Shown one piece after another: positions 7,349-15,154 of a DNA stretch of 17,314 bases (position 1 is the first letter of the stretch; each line of letters opens with the position of its first letter). The notes under the pieces are model-generated. The model was given only the letters and a program-made list of their open reading frames with translations. It was not told the origin of the DNA and ran no database searches. Position numbers and translations under genes: made by a program. Origin of the DNA: DATGUN01 sp035301285 (GTDB lineage Bacteria; Bacillota; Bacilli; Bacillales; Amphibacillaceae); assembly GCA_035301285.1 (NCBI GenBank), contig DATGUN010000015.1, positions 1 to 17,314 on the forward strand, read 5' to 3'.

Positions 7349-7999
7349 TTATTCTTTTGGCATGACAGAAACTTTATGTGTTGGTACATCCAGAACACGT
7401 GAAACAGCTTCTATCACCCACTTTTTCACTTCTACGTCTCCAACCCCTTTGGCAACAATAATGACACCTCTGACATCCGGCTTTTTAGTTTGGACAAGAA
7501 TAGGTGTTTCTTTGTCGCCTTGTCTTACTAGAACGGTTTCAGTTTCTTCAGATTGATCTTCTAATTTTCTCATTCCCCCTTGTGTATCTGTTTCATCAGT
7601 TGTCTGCTGACTGGTAATAAGATTGTCTTCGTATACTTTTATTTTTGTGGAATCTAAATTGATCATGACTTCCACATTTGACACATGATCAATGTTTTCC
7701 AGCATGTCCCTCAGATCTTTTTCGTAATTTTTCTCTAGGTCGTTGACATCTGATAATGATGAATCGCTGTCGTCTTCTGACTTTGACGCTGTTGGTGATG
7801 AAGATGAAGATGAAGATTCCTTAATTGACATGGATGGTTGTTCGATATCAGCTTCATTCTTTGATCCCATAAACAAATTTCCGATAATCAGCAGGAATAA
7901 TCCAATAAGGGCGATTGTGATAAGGTAGCCTGTTTTTTTTGATATCTTTTTATTTTTAGATTCACCTGATTGAAGAAATTTTTTAAACAGTTCTTTCAA
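7349..7999 (-). CDS. spoIIIAG: Stage III sporulation protein AG
   Basis: Component of the SpoIIIA-SpoIIQ channel. In B. subtilis it forms a large ring in the intermembrane space. The start is placed at TTG 7999: GGGAGGG lies inside the end of spoIIIAF at a normal distance, and TTG overlaps the spoIIIAF stop as TTGA. A more upstream ATG at 8050 would overlap spoIIIAF by 55 bases and lacks such a site. The 216-residue product has a basic N-terminus, one membrane segment (about 25-44), and a Ser/Asp/Glu-rich linker (55-85) with a six-serine run. The C-terminal ring-building domain contains VEVMINLDS, VRGVIIVAKG and a VSRVLDVPTHKVSVMP ending. Confidence 0.92.
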   Translation of the reverse strand: MKELFKKFLQSGESKNKKISKKTGYLITIALIGLFLLIIGNLFMGSKNEADIEQPSMSIKESSSSSSSPTASKSEDDSDSSLSDVNDLEKNYEKDLRDMLENIDHVSNVEVMINLDSTKIKVYEDNLITSQQTTDETDTQGGMRKLEDQSEETETVLVRQGDKETPILVQTKKPDVRGVIIVAKGVGDVEVKKWVIEAVSRVLDVPTHKVSVMPKE

Positions 8000-8622
8000 G
8001 GTTCTTTTCCCTCCCACAAAACAGTTACCTTCTTGTTTTCGATTTCCCAAACATCTACTAGCAGTGTTTGTACATCTTCTAGTTTGTCATCGGATTCTGA
8101 ATGATGATGTTTTGGTTCTTTCGTATTTATCTCGATATCTTCAATTTTAGTAGCAACCTCCTTCTCTTGATGAGATTCGCTTAATGTGACGATGATGTCT
8201 TCCAATTCTTCATACGATGGATTTGACTCATCCTGAAATGTGAACTGTATCGCTTGTATTTCCATGTCAAATTTATCTTCCAGCGGGTCTTTTGCAATGT
8301 CTGTCAATTCTTTGGATAGCTGTTCTATAATATATGCATCTTGTGAGGCTTGTATATCACTTTTTTGCATTTTTATTAAATTTTCCATTTCTTCATCTGT
8401 TTTATTTTCAGTTGCAAGCTTGCTGTATCCGGATTCCAAAGCACTTTTTACATCGATGTGCAAGATATGAAATACGGGTTTCAAAAAAATCAAGATCAAT
8501 ATCAAACCGATAATCAAATTGATATATCGTTTCATTGTTGAAGCAGGGATTAATAAATCAATAATGGCCGCCATCAGCAAAAATACAATGATTTGCGTTA
8601 TCCATTCGGTTAAAAGTTGCAC
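7996..8622 (-). CDS. spoIIIAF: Stage III sporulation protein AF
   Basis: Membrane protein of the SpoIIIA complex, made in the mother cell. The 208-residue protein has two membrane segments near the N terminus (about 5-25 and 33-53, the second including LIIGLILILIFLKPVF). A soluble C-terminal domain resembles the ring-building domains of this family, with IQAIQFTF and IIVTLSES strands, and charged linkers surround it. The start is GTG at 8622 with AGGAG nine bases upstream. An overlapping ATG one base earlier is in another frame and stops after four codons. It lies 12 bases after spoIIIAE and shares four bases with spoIIIAG. Confidence 0.92.
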   Translation of the reverse strand: MQLLTEWITQIIVFLLMAAIIDLLIPASTMKRYINLIIGLILILIFLKPVFHILHIDVKSALESGYSKLATENKTDEEMENLIKMQKSDIQASQDAYIIEQLSKELTDIAKDPLEDKFDMEIQAIQFTFQDESNPSYEELEDIIVTLSESHQEKEVATKIEDIEINTKEPKHHHSESDDKLEDVQTLLVDVWEIENKKVTVLWEGKEP

Positions 8623-8634
8623 ATAATCCCTCTC

Positions 8635-9819
8635 CTAACGTAGTAATAAAGTTAAGTTGCTTGCAGCCACAATAATGACTATTGCCATAAAAAACATAAA
8701 TGTCATCAGTAAGAGGCATGCTAAGATATAAAATATATATTTACTGATGATGATCAAACACTCAACAATCGGACCGTCGCCTATCGGTTGGAGTATGGCG
8801 GCACCGATTCGATATATGACCCCGATGACAAATATTTTAATGGCGGGAAATAATGCTAGGAAAATGATGATGATAAGCCCGACGATACCGACTGCATTTT
8901 TCAATAACAATGAAGCGCTTAAAATAGTGTCGGTAGCATCCGTGAATGTTCTTCCTACAACAGGGATGAAATTTCCGGTAATGAATTTGGTTGTCTTCAT
9001 CGCAACTCCATCTTGCACAGCACTTGTAGCACCTTGGACTGACATGACACTTAAAAACACAGTGATGAATACACCGAGGATTCCCAGCCCGATTGATTTT
9101 AATAAGTTGGCTAGATGGGTTGCTTTATATTGTTCATTCAAAGTGCTGACAATAAGCAATAATGCTGCAAGAAATAGAATGGGTAGAATAACCTTGATTA
9201 CAAGAGTCCCACTTATATTGACAAAAAAGATGATAATAGGCTGAAAAAAAGAAACAGCAATCATATTACCGAAGGATGACATCAAGCCAAGAACAAGTGG
9301 TATCAAAGCCAACATGAAATGATTCATCATCATTATCGTTTCTGTTGCATATGAAGCAGCATCATAAAAACTGTTCAAAGCTAAAAATAATAGAACGATA
9401 TATACAACAAAATAGGCAATTTTACTTATTGAACCTCTTTCAAACGCTGCATGCATGGTTTGTAATATCGTCGAAAACAATGTTAGCATCAACAACATTC
9501 CCAGAAGTTTTCCGTTAGCGAGCAGCTCTTGGAATAAATAGTCTAAAATACCGTATAGCACGTTTTTAAGGGATAATGTCTTTTTTTCTTTTATCATTTC
9601 ATATAGGGTCGATTTATCTAATTCAGGAATATATCCGTCATAATCGTTAATAATCTTTTCCCAATATGTTTCGATTTCACTTAATGATATGTCATCCAGC
9701 AAGTCATCTTCCGGAGTGCTTTCTTCATTCGATTCTTCAGCTTGTACAACATAATCTGTAGGTAATAAGACAGTCAATAGGATGAGTAAGACACTGTTAA
9801 TCAAGACAGAGTGTTTCAT
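8635..9819 (-). CDS. spoIIIAE: Stage III sporulation protein AE
   Basis: Polytopic membrane protein of the SpoIIIA channel complex. It starts with a hydrophobic signal segment (about 5-27), then an acidic, exported region (28-65), and continues with about seven membrane segments to the C terminus (the last around 358-390). The 394 residues match the family (399 in B. subtilis, from memory). Conserved stretches include LALIPLVLGLMSSFGN and FIPVVGRTFTDATDTIL. The ATG at 9819 is the only in-frame choice because a stop precedes it directly. The AAGGAG site is 14 bases upstream, unusually far, with a tiny ATG-ACA-ATC-TAA frame in between. The gap after spoIIIAD is 36 bases, the longest inside this operon. 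Confidence 0.94.
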   Translation of the reverse strand: MKHSVLINSVLLILLTVLLPTDYVVQAEESNEESTPEDDLLDDISLSEIETYWEKIINDYDGYIPELDKSTLYEMIKEKKTLSLKNVLYGILDYLFQELLANGKLLGMLLMLTLFSTILQTMHAAFERGSISKIAYFVVYIVLLFLALNSFYDAASYATETIMMMNHFMLALIPLVLGLMSSFGNMIAVSFFQPIIIFFVNISGTLVIKVILPILFLAALLLIVSTLNEQYKATHLANLLKSIGLGILGVFITVFLSVMSVQGATSAVQDGVAMKTTKFITGNFIPVVGRTFTDATDTILSASLLLKNAVGIVGLIIIIFLALFPAIKIFVIGVIYRIGAAILQPIGDGPIVECLIIISKYIFYILACLLLMTFMFFMAIVIIVAASNLTLLLR

Positions 9820-9855
9820 TTAGATTGTCATTACTCCTTTCTACCTCTTCCTATC

Positions 9856-10248
9856 TTATGTGGCTGGTAGAAATCCCAATATTGCTTCAATCACTGCTGT
9901 AATGATAGGAATTGCCATAATCAATATAACGATTTTTCCGGATAGTTCTATTTTGGTTGCAACCGATTCAAGGCCCGCATCCTTTGTCATGTTCGCACCG
10001 ATTTCAGTTAAATAGGCTATGCCGATGATTTTTAATATCGTCTCCAGATACATACCGTCAATATTGGCTTTGTTTCCCAATGAATTGATAAGTTGGATGA
10101 TGACGCCTATTTGGTCGATGATCGATAGGAAGATCATCAATCCAGTTATGATAATCAACAGGAATGCAAACGTTTCGTTCATATCTTTCAAGATAAGATA
10201 TAAAATACTAGCGATGATTCCCAATGTCACAATTTGTATCATATCCAT
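9856..10248 (-). CDS. spoIIIAD: Stage III sporulation protein AD
   Basis: Small integral membrane protein of the SpoIIIA complex, about 130 residues with roughly four membrane helices. The first starts at residue 4 (IQIVTLGIIASILYLIL), and the last runs to the C terminus (IVILIMAIPIITAVIEAILG). The conserved LKIIGIAYLTEIGANMTKDAG lies in the middle. It shares its fold with SpoIIIAC in this operon. The ATG is at 10248, five bases after the spoIIIAC stop. The CAAGG ribosome binding site overlaps the spoIIIAC end. A second in-frame ATG six bases on cannot be excluded. Confidence 0.94.
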   Translation of the reverse strand: MDMIQIVTLGIIASILYLILKDMNETFAFLLIIITGLMIFLSIIDQIGVIIQLINSLGNKANIDGMYLETILKIIGIAYLTEIGANMTKDAGLESVATKIELSGKIVILIMAIPIITAVIEAILGFLPAT

Positions 10249-10253
10249 AAAAA

Positions 10254-10460
10254 CTAACCTTGGAAGAGGAAGACTGATTTAATCTGTTGGAATAAATCGG
10301 AAAGTCCGTTGATAACGATGACGAGCACAATGATAAATCCGACTAACGTGGCGAATTGAGCTATTTCCTCTTTTCCCATCTGTTTTAAAATAGTGTGAAT
10401 CAGGGCAACGATAATTCCTATTCCTGCAATTTGAAATAATATGCTAGCATCAATAGCCAT
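10254..10460 (-). CDS. spoIIIAC: Stage III sporulation protein AC
   Basis: Very small integral membrane protein of the SpoIIIA complex: 68 residues with two membrane helices (about 5-25 and 35-55) joined by KQMGKEEIAQFATLVGF, which is highly conserved in the family. Length is as expected. AGAGGGG precedes the ATG at 10460 by seven bases. It lies 16 bases after spoIIIAB and five bases before spoIIIAD. Confidence 0.95.
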   Translation of the reverse strand: MAIDASILFQIAGIGIIVALIHTILKQMGKEEIAQFATLVGFIIVLVIVINGLSDLFQQIKSVFLFQG

Positions 10461-10476
10461 TGTTTTTCCCCTCTTT

Positions 10477-10989
10477 CTACAAAAATAAAAGGACTACAAA
10501 CAACCCACATAATATTCCCAATCCCTTGGCCATCTTACTGTACCTTGATTGGTTCGCCCGTGCTTCTTCCAATTCCCTGTTTAGATGATGGATCGTTAAC
10601 GTGATATGTTTTTGCTGTTGTTCGAAATCATGTTGTCCAAGTGTTTGTCCAAATTGCAACAATATTTCTTTTTCATTCATCCTTAGAGATGATTGAGTGA
10701 TCAATGTTTCGACTTGTTCCTCCCAAATCGGATAAAGTGTGGATGTTTTATTCTCCAAATGCCTGGACAGTTCCATAAAGAATGTATTTATTGGATAAGG
10801 TGTTTGTTTACCAATTGTGCGAAAAGCATCTTGCAATGGAAGTTGACTGTATAAAATTTCGGCTTCTAATATTTGTAAGGCGTTTTTAAGCTGACGTATA
10901 TGCTTCGGACGGTGATTTAATTTATAACTGATATCAAAACCTGTCCAAGTTGTGGCACTGATCAAGAGAAGCGCTCCAATCCATTTCAC
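10477..10989 (-). CDS. spoIIIAB: Stage III sporulation protein AB
   Basis: Membrane-anchored helical protein of the SpoIIIA complex (its fold resembles the cytoplasmic domains of type II/IV secretion platform proteins). The 170 residues have a hydrophobic N terminus (1-20), a long helical soluble part with RQLKNALQILEAEILYSQLP, and a C-terminal membrane segment (about 155-170, GLGILCGLFVVLLFL). Family length is 171 in B. subtilis (from memory). The GTG start at 10989 overlaps the spoIIIAA stop as GTGA, with GAGGTG eight bases upstream, so translation is coupled. Confidence 0.94.
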   Translation of the reverse strand: MKWIGALLLISATTWTGFDISYKLNHRPKHIRQLKNALQILEAEILYSQLPLQDAFRTIGKQTPYPINTFFMELSRHLENKTSTLYPIWEEQVETLITQSSLRMNEKEILLQFGQTLGQHDFEQQQKHITLTIHHLNRELEEARANQSRYSKMAKGLGILCGLFVVLLFL

Positions 10990-11915
10990 TTTTTAAGCAC
11001 CTCATATTTTTTATAGATGTTTTCATTGAATTCATTATATATTGCTCCTACTTTTCCTGGTTCGTTGCCACGTTCCAGAAGAATAATTCGCTTAAAAACG
11101 CTGTTCATAAATAGCGGTCGTATCGATGGACGTTTCTTTAAGTCATCAAGTGTTTGGGCATGAATGCTGCATATGACTGTTACACCGGCATTTATTGCTT
11201 CCATTAAAGCAGCAACATCTTTTTCGTTCCCTATTTCATCAACAATCAATACTTCAGGGGACATCGAACGTATCATCATCATCATGCCTTCCGCTTTAGG
11301 GCATGCATCCATGACATCTGCCCGTAGCCCCAATGTATGTTGTGGAATACCTTTAATCGATCCACTGATTTCAGAACGCTCATCGACGATGCCCACTTTT
11401 TTTCCTGATGTATTTCCACGATGATCGGAAATCATTCTCGCCATATCGCGGATAATCGTTGTTTTACCTGTTTGTGGTGCACCAACAAGAAGTGTATTAT
11501 CATATTGGTAACCGTTATAAATAAACGGCATGAACGGGAGTGCCACACCAATTTTTTCTTTGGCAACCCGAATATTCATGAATGTAATATGTTGTATCGC
11601 TTTAACTTCCCCACCGAGTGTGTTCACTTTACCCGCAAGACCTACCCGATGACCACCTTCAATTGTGATATAACCTTCCCGCAGCTCGTCTTCCATGCGG
11701 TAAAGTGAAAACTCGCTCAATTGATTCATGATATATATGGTGTCTTTTCTTGATGGACGAATATCGGTCATCCATTCAGTATGACGATCAAAAATCAACT
11801 CAATCGGCTTGTCCAGACGAATACGGATTTCTTGTATATGGTGCCAATGCTCATGAAGTTGTTTTATGAGACGATTCTGTATCATTTCCGGGAACAGACG
11901 TATTATTTCCTTCAT
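10986..11915 (-). CDS. spoIIIAA: Stage III sporulation protein AA, ATPase
   Basis: Cytoplasmic ATPase related to secretion-system motors, thought to power assembly or transport of the SpoIIIA channel. The start is placed at ATG 11915: GTGGGG lies about five bases upstream, and the sigma-E promoter would start transcription near 11943, downstream of an alternative ATG at 11948. From this start the protein has 309 residues, close to B. subtilis (307, from memory). The Walker A motif GAPQTGKT is at 145-152, a Walker B-like VLIVDEIG at about 222-229, and a conserved GLRADVMDACPKAEGM between them. The N-terminal domain carries EIRIRLDKPIEL. First gene of the eight-gene spoIIIA operon; spoIIIAB overlaps its end. 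Confidence 0.95.
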   Translation of the reverse strand: MKEIIRLFPEMIQNRLIKQLHEHWHHIQEIRIRLDKPIELIFDRHTEWMTDIRPSRKDTIYIMNQLSEFSLYRMEDELREGYITIEGGHRVGLAGKVNTLGGEVKAIQHITFMNIRVAKEKIGVALPFMPFIYNGYQYDNTLLVGAPQTGKTTIIRDMARMISDHRGNTSGKKVGIVDERSEISGSIKGIPQHTLGLRADVMDACPKAEGMMMMIRSMSPEVLIVDEIGNEKDVAALMEAINAGVTVICSIHAQTLDDLKKRPSIRPLFMNSVFKRIILLERGNEPGKVGAIYNEFNENIYKKYEVLKK

Positions 11916-11949
11916 AATTTCCCCACTTTTTTGTATCGCTTTATACATA

Positions 11950-11977
11950 AATGTATGTCCGTATGATACGTTTATGA
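11950..11977 (-). promoter_or_regulatory. Sigma-E-type promoter of the spoIIIA operon
   Basis: On the minus strand the -10 element CATACATT (11950-11957) matches the sigma-E consensus CATACANT exactly. The -35 element TCATAAA (11971-11977) is 13 bases upstream and close to the sigma-E -35. The B. subtilis spoIIIA operon is known to be transcribed by mother-cell sigma-E. It also decides the spoIIIAA start codon. Confidence 0.8.
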
Positions 11978-12116
11978 CTAAATGTGCGGATAAATGATGG
12001 GGTTAAAGGATGGAAAAATTCTAAGCTTCGTGAACTGGCGGGTTGATTGGAAATACGACGACAATCATAACGTTGACACTCGTATTACCAAGAACATGGA
12101 GAATGTTTGGAGAAAC

Positions 12117-12165
12117 AAAAAAGCCTTATGACAAAGCGACCCCTGGAGGTCCTTTATCATAAGGC
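12117..12165 (-). terminator. Strong Rho-independent terminator after efp
   Basis: A long stem (12123-12165) with GCCTTATGA paired with TCATAAGGC, continued by AAAG/CTTT and GACC/GGTC pairs, is followed on the minus strand by TTTTTT (12122-12117). It lies about 20 bases after the efp stop and isolates the vegetative aroQ-pepP-efp unit from the sporulation operon. Confidence 0.93.
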
Positions 12166-12185
12166 ATAATTGATGGGATGGTGTT

Positions 12186-12749
12186 TTATGAGTTAGCACG
12201 TGATACATATTTTCCGTCGGTTGTGCTAATAACGAGCACATCTCCTGTGTTGATGAAGAAAGGGACTTGTACGATGTAACCTGTCTCCAATGTTGCGGGT
12301 TTGGAACCCCCACTTGCTGTATCACCTTTGATTCCAGGTTCTGTTTCTGTCACGGTCAACTCCACATTTTTGGGGAGTTCCACACCTAAAATTTCACTTT
12401 CATGTGAAATAACTGATACTTCCATATTCTCTTTCATGAAATTCAATTGATCTTCTAATTTATTTGCGTCAAGTTCAATTTGTTCATACGTATTTGTATC
12501 CATGAAGGCGTGCATGTTGCCTGAAGCATATAAATATTGCATCGTATTTCGTTCGATATGCGCTTTATTGACTTTTTCGCCAGCACGAAATGTTTTTTCC
12601 TGAATATTGCCATTACGAAGGTTACGCAGTTTTGAACGTACAAAAGCTGCTCCCTTACCTGGTTTAACGTGTTGGAATTCGATGACTTGCATCAGGTTAT
12701 TGTCAATTTCAACGGTTAATCCCGTTTTAAAATCATTCACAGAAATCAT
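12186..12749 (-). CDS. efp: Translation elongation factor P
   Basis: Binds stalled ribosomes between the P and E sites and promotes peptide bond formation at consecutive prolines. It is a three-domain tRNA-mimic of 187 residues: a KOW-like N-terminal domain (1-62) with the modified-loop motif HVKPGKGAAFVRSKLRN, and two OB domains (about 65-127 and 130-187) ending in the conserved GDVLVISTTDGKYVSR. The target lysine is Lys32, as in B. subtilis, where it carries a 5-aminopentanol group. The ATG at 12749 has AAGGAGG six bases upstream. It follows pepP by 20 bases and ends at a strong terminator. Confidence 0.97.
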   Translation of the reverse strand: MISVNDFKTGLTVEIDNNLMQVIEFQHVKPGKGAAFVRSKLRNLRNGNIQEKTFRAGEKVNKAHIERNTMQYLYASGNMHAFMDTNTYEQIELDANKLEDQLNFMKENMEVSVISHESEILGVELPKNVELTVTETEPGIKGDTASGGSKPATLETGYIVQVPFFINTGDVLVISTTDGKYVSRANS

Positions 12750-12769
12750 GATGATCCTCCTTTTAGTCT

Positions 12770-13831
12770 TTACAGATAAACAAGCTCTTTATCGGCAACC
12801 GTTAATCGTTCGTTGCCTGTTTCAGTAATTACGAGATCATCCTCGATTCGGCATCCACCTACATCTGGAATATAAATGCCCGGTTCAACGGTTACAACCA
12901 TTCCAGGACGGAGAACATTATCATTTTTAAAGGATAATGAAGGGTTTTCGTGCACCTCAAGTCCGACTCCGTGTCCAGTAGAGTGACCGAAATATTTTCC
13001 ATATCCTTTTTCCGCTATATGATCTCTTACAAGAGCATCTGCCTCTTTACCAGTCATTCCAGGTTTAATTCCATCTACGCCTCGTATCTGTGCTTCCAAT
13101 ACAGTTTGATAGATGGTATGGAGCTCATCGGAAATTTCTCCTACAGCCACCGTTCTCGTGGTGTCTGAACAATACCCATTATATAGAGCGCCGTAGTCTA
13201 ACGTGACGAGTTCACCTGACTGTATTTTCTTATCCGAAGCGACACCATGCGGCAATGCTGAACGATAACCCGAAGCAACAATGGTATCAAAACTGGATGA
13301 TGTTGCCCCTTGTCGGCGCATGAAAAATTCAAGTTCATTGGATATATCGATTTCTTTGACACCCGGTTTTATGTAGCCTTTTATATGGGCAAAAGCATCA
13401 TCTGCAATTTTCGCGGCTTCTTTGATGATTTTTAACTCGTCTTCGGATTTAATCAATCTTAATTCCTCGATGATCCCGCTTACCGGTATTAATTCCGCAG
13501 AAAATGTTTCCTTATACCTTTCATAAGAAGCAAAAGTTGTATGGTCTTTCTCAAAACCAAGTCTTTTGATGTTCAGTGTGTTTAACTGGTTGGCTATCTC
13601 TTCATGGATTGCTTTTTTATGTTCCACGATATTGAAACCTTTTGCCTGTTCTGTCGCTTGCTCTATGTAACGAAAATCGGTAATGAACTGTGCTTCCTGT
13701 TGACTGATAAGCACAACGCCCGCCGTACCGGTGAATGATGTTACATAGCGTCTGTTGTATGGGCTCGTAATTAAAATGGCGTCCAGTTTATTTTCTTCCA
13801 GTGATAATCTGAGTTTTTCAAGCTTGTCCAT
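12770..13831 (-). CDS. pepP: Xaa-Pro peptidase (M24 family, YqhT-like)
   Basis: Dimetal aminopeptidase or dipeptidase cleaving bonds before proline. The 353-residue protein has a creatinase-like N-terminal domain (about 1-125) and a pita-bread catalytic domain. All five metal ligands are visible: Asp212, Asp223, His287 (in HSTGHGVG), Glu316 (in TVEPGIY) and Glu330 (in RIEDD). Length and pattern match B. subtilis YqhT. The exact preference, aminopeptidase P or prolidase, cannot be told from sequence. Cytosolic. AAAGGATG precedes the ATG at 13831. It sits between aroQ (16-base gap) and efp, a conserved Bacilli arrangement. Confidence 0.93.
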   Translation of the reverse strand: MDKLEKLRLSLEENKLDAILITSPYNRRYVTSFTGTAGVVLISQQEAQFITDFRYIEQATEQAKGFNIVEHKKAIHEEIANQLNTLNIKRLGFEKDHTTFASYERYKETFSAELIPVSGIIEELRLIKSEDELKIIKEAAKIADDAFAHIKGYIKPGVKEIDISNELEFFMRRQGATSSSFDTIVASGYRSALPHGVASDKKIQSGELVTLDYGALYNGYCSDTTRTVAVGEISDELHTIYQTVLEAQIRGVDGIKPGMTGKEADALVRDHIAEKGYGKYFGHSTGHGVGLEVHENPSLSFKNDNVLRPGMVVTVEPGIYIPDVGGCRIEDDLVITETGNERLTVADKELVYL

Positions 13832-13847
13832 TGTATCATCCTTTCAT

Positions 13848-14276
13848 TTATAAATGATTCGTAAATACATATGCCGCAGCGAGGTAACTCTGCATGCCAA
13901 GTCCCGTTATCTGACCGTGGCAAACAGGGGCAAGTAACGATTTACGCCTGAATTCTTCCCGTTTGTTTATATTGGAAAGGTGCACCTCTATGACAGGTGT
14001 GTCGATTGCGGCAATTGCATCTCGAAGCGCGATGCTGGTGTGTGTATATGCTGCAGGATTGAAGATTATCCCCGTATAGTATCCATCTGCTTCGTGAAGA
14101 CGATCGATCAATTCTCCTTCATGATTTGACTGAAAACAGTCTAATGAAAAATCTGTTTTAGCTACAAATGATTGCAGGGCTTTTTCCAGCTTCTCCAATG
14201 AGTATTCGCCATAAATGGAACGATCGCGTTCGAGGTTCAGATTGGGACCATTCAGTACCAGAAGACGCTTCAGCAT
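13848..14276 (-). CDS. aroQ: Type II 3-dehydroquinate dehydratase
   Basis: Dehydrates 3-dehydroquinate to 3-dehydroshikimate in the shikimate pathway. The start is ATG 14276, with GAAGGA 12 bases upstream and the family's usual N terminus (LLVLNGPNLN). It gives 142 residues, near the B. subtilis 148 (from memory). An upstream ATG at 14330 would add 18 residues of no family resemblance. Catalytic residues are present: Arg17, Tyr22, Asn73 and His99, with FQSNHEGELID, HTSIALRDA and EVHLSNI motifs. The active-site lid loop reads NLNLERDRSIYG, two residues shorter than the usual NLNLLGxRExxxYG pattern, although the Arg-to-Tyr spacing is kept. First gene of the aroQ-pepP-efp cluster. Confidence 0.93.
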   Translation of the reverse strand: MLKRLLVLNGPNLNLERDRSIYGEYSLEKLEKALQSFVAKTDFSLDCFQSNHEGELIDRLHEADGYYTGIIFNPAAYTHTSIALRDAIAAIDTPVIEVHLSNINKREEFRRKSLLAPVCHGQITGLGMQSYLAAAYVFTNHL

Positions 14277-14320
14277 AAATACATCCATTCCTTCACACCG
14301 ATTTTTTTCTGTACCATTTA

Positions 14321-14335
14321 AGTTTATCATAAACT
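14321..14335. repeat. Perfect 15-base palindrome upstream of aroQ
   Basis: AGTTTA-TCA-TAAACT is a perfect 6-3-6 inverted repeat lying 45 bases before the aroQ start, between aroQ and yqhR. The size and spacing are those of a dimeric repressor operator, and it lies where the aroQ promoter would be expected. I cannot name a regulator. It is AT-rich, so chance is possible. Confidence 0.4.
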
Positions 14336-14363
14336 GATCTGTTTGAATAATGATACTTCAAAA

Positions 14364-14870
14364 TTATCGATTATTATCATGATGTTTATAGATTGCATAA
14401 TCATATGAAATGGTATAGCCGATAAACACACTGTATAATATATAAAGAGATAGCGTGGATATGATTGTGGATGTATTTTGTTCTTTTAATGAAGGAATGT
14501 TCGAAAAAACCGGATGCAGAGCATAAAAAACAATGCCCCATAATAATAGACCATAGATCACTCCCGACCAAATACTGTTTACGTTTTTAAAAACGAGATA
14601 ATATATATATGCAACAAGAACGGATAATATAGCGATTAAAATAATTGAGATGACAGTTCCGAGTTTGGTTTCTGTCCAGGAGGCATCATTCCAGGATGTC
14701 AGTATAAATGACCTGGGATGAATTTCGATAAAGTTAAAGAAGTACAAGAAGATGCTCAAAGAACTTGCTCCCATCCCTCCTATAAATCCGGTATATAAAG
14801 CCTTGCCCCGTATGAATGATAAAGTAAGCTGATGTGATTCGTTTTGTATTTCTTCTTTCTTTTGCCCCAT
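14364..14870 (-). CDS. yqhR: Conserved membrane protein YqhR
   Basis: Integral membrane protein of unknown function, found at this place in Bacilli. The start is ATG 14870 (168 residues), where GGAGGTG lies seven bases upstream. An in-frame ATG at 14891 would place the ribosome binding site inside the gene. The N-terminus is charged and hydrophilic (MGQKKEEIQ). Four membrane segments follow, at about 27-48 (with GFIGGMGASSLSIFLYFF), 75-95, 100-120 and 135-158, and the tail is polar and His/Asn-rich. No catalytic motif is seen. Nothing in the neighbourhood gives its role. Confidence 0.8.
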   Translation of the reverse strand: MGQKKEEIQNESHQLTLSFIRGKALYTGFIGGMGASSLSIFLYFFNFIEIHPRSFILTSWNDASWTETKLGTVISIILIAILSVLVAYIYYLVFKNVNSIWSGVIYGLLLWGIVFYALHPVFSNIPSLKEQNTSTIISTLSLYILYSVFIGYTISYDYAIYKHHDNNR

Positions 14871-15154
14871 ATCTAAACACCTCCACCTCATATTGTTACC
14901 AATTTATCTGAAAACAATCAGGCTTTGGCATAAAAGAGAAGGTATCTTTTGAACTTTCCTCTAGTTATTCGCTCAAAAATTTAGTAAACTGAAGATGAGA
15001 GAGATTTAAAATGTAATAAATCGATTAATAGATAAAATAAATGCATAATTTTAAGTTGTGTGGGAAAGAATCTATGTTACCTACCTCTATAGGAAATCAA
15101 GATGGTGGGATGTAGTACGATTATCAACCTGATAAATCAAACAAGGAGGCGTAT

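Noticed and set aside
7797..7817. GATGAA-type trinucleotide repeat
   Set aside because: Three to four short units that simply encode the serine run in the SpoIIIAG linker. It is low complexity and not a functional repeat array.
8747..9244. Long plus-strand open frame opposite spoIIIAE (165 codons)
   Set aside because: It lies antisense inside a well-supported membrane protein gene, has no ribosome binding site, and its product has no recognisable domain.
12065..12325. Minus-strand open frame overlapping the efp 3' end and terminator
   Set aside because: It runs through a strong terminator hairpin and overlaps efp in another frame with no ribosome binding site.
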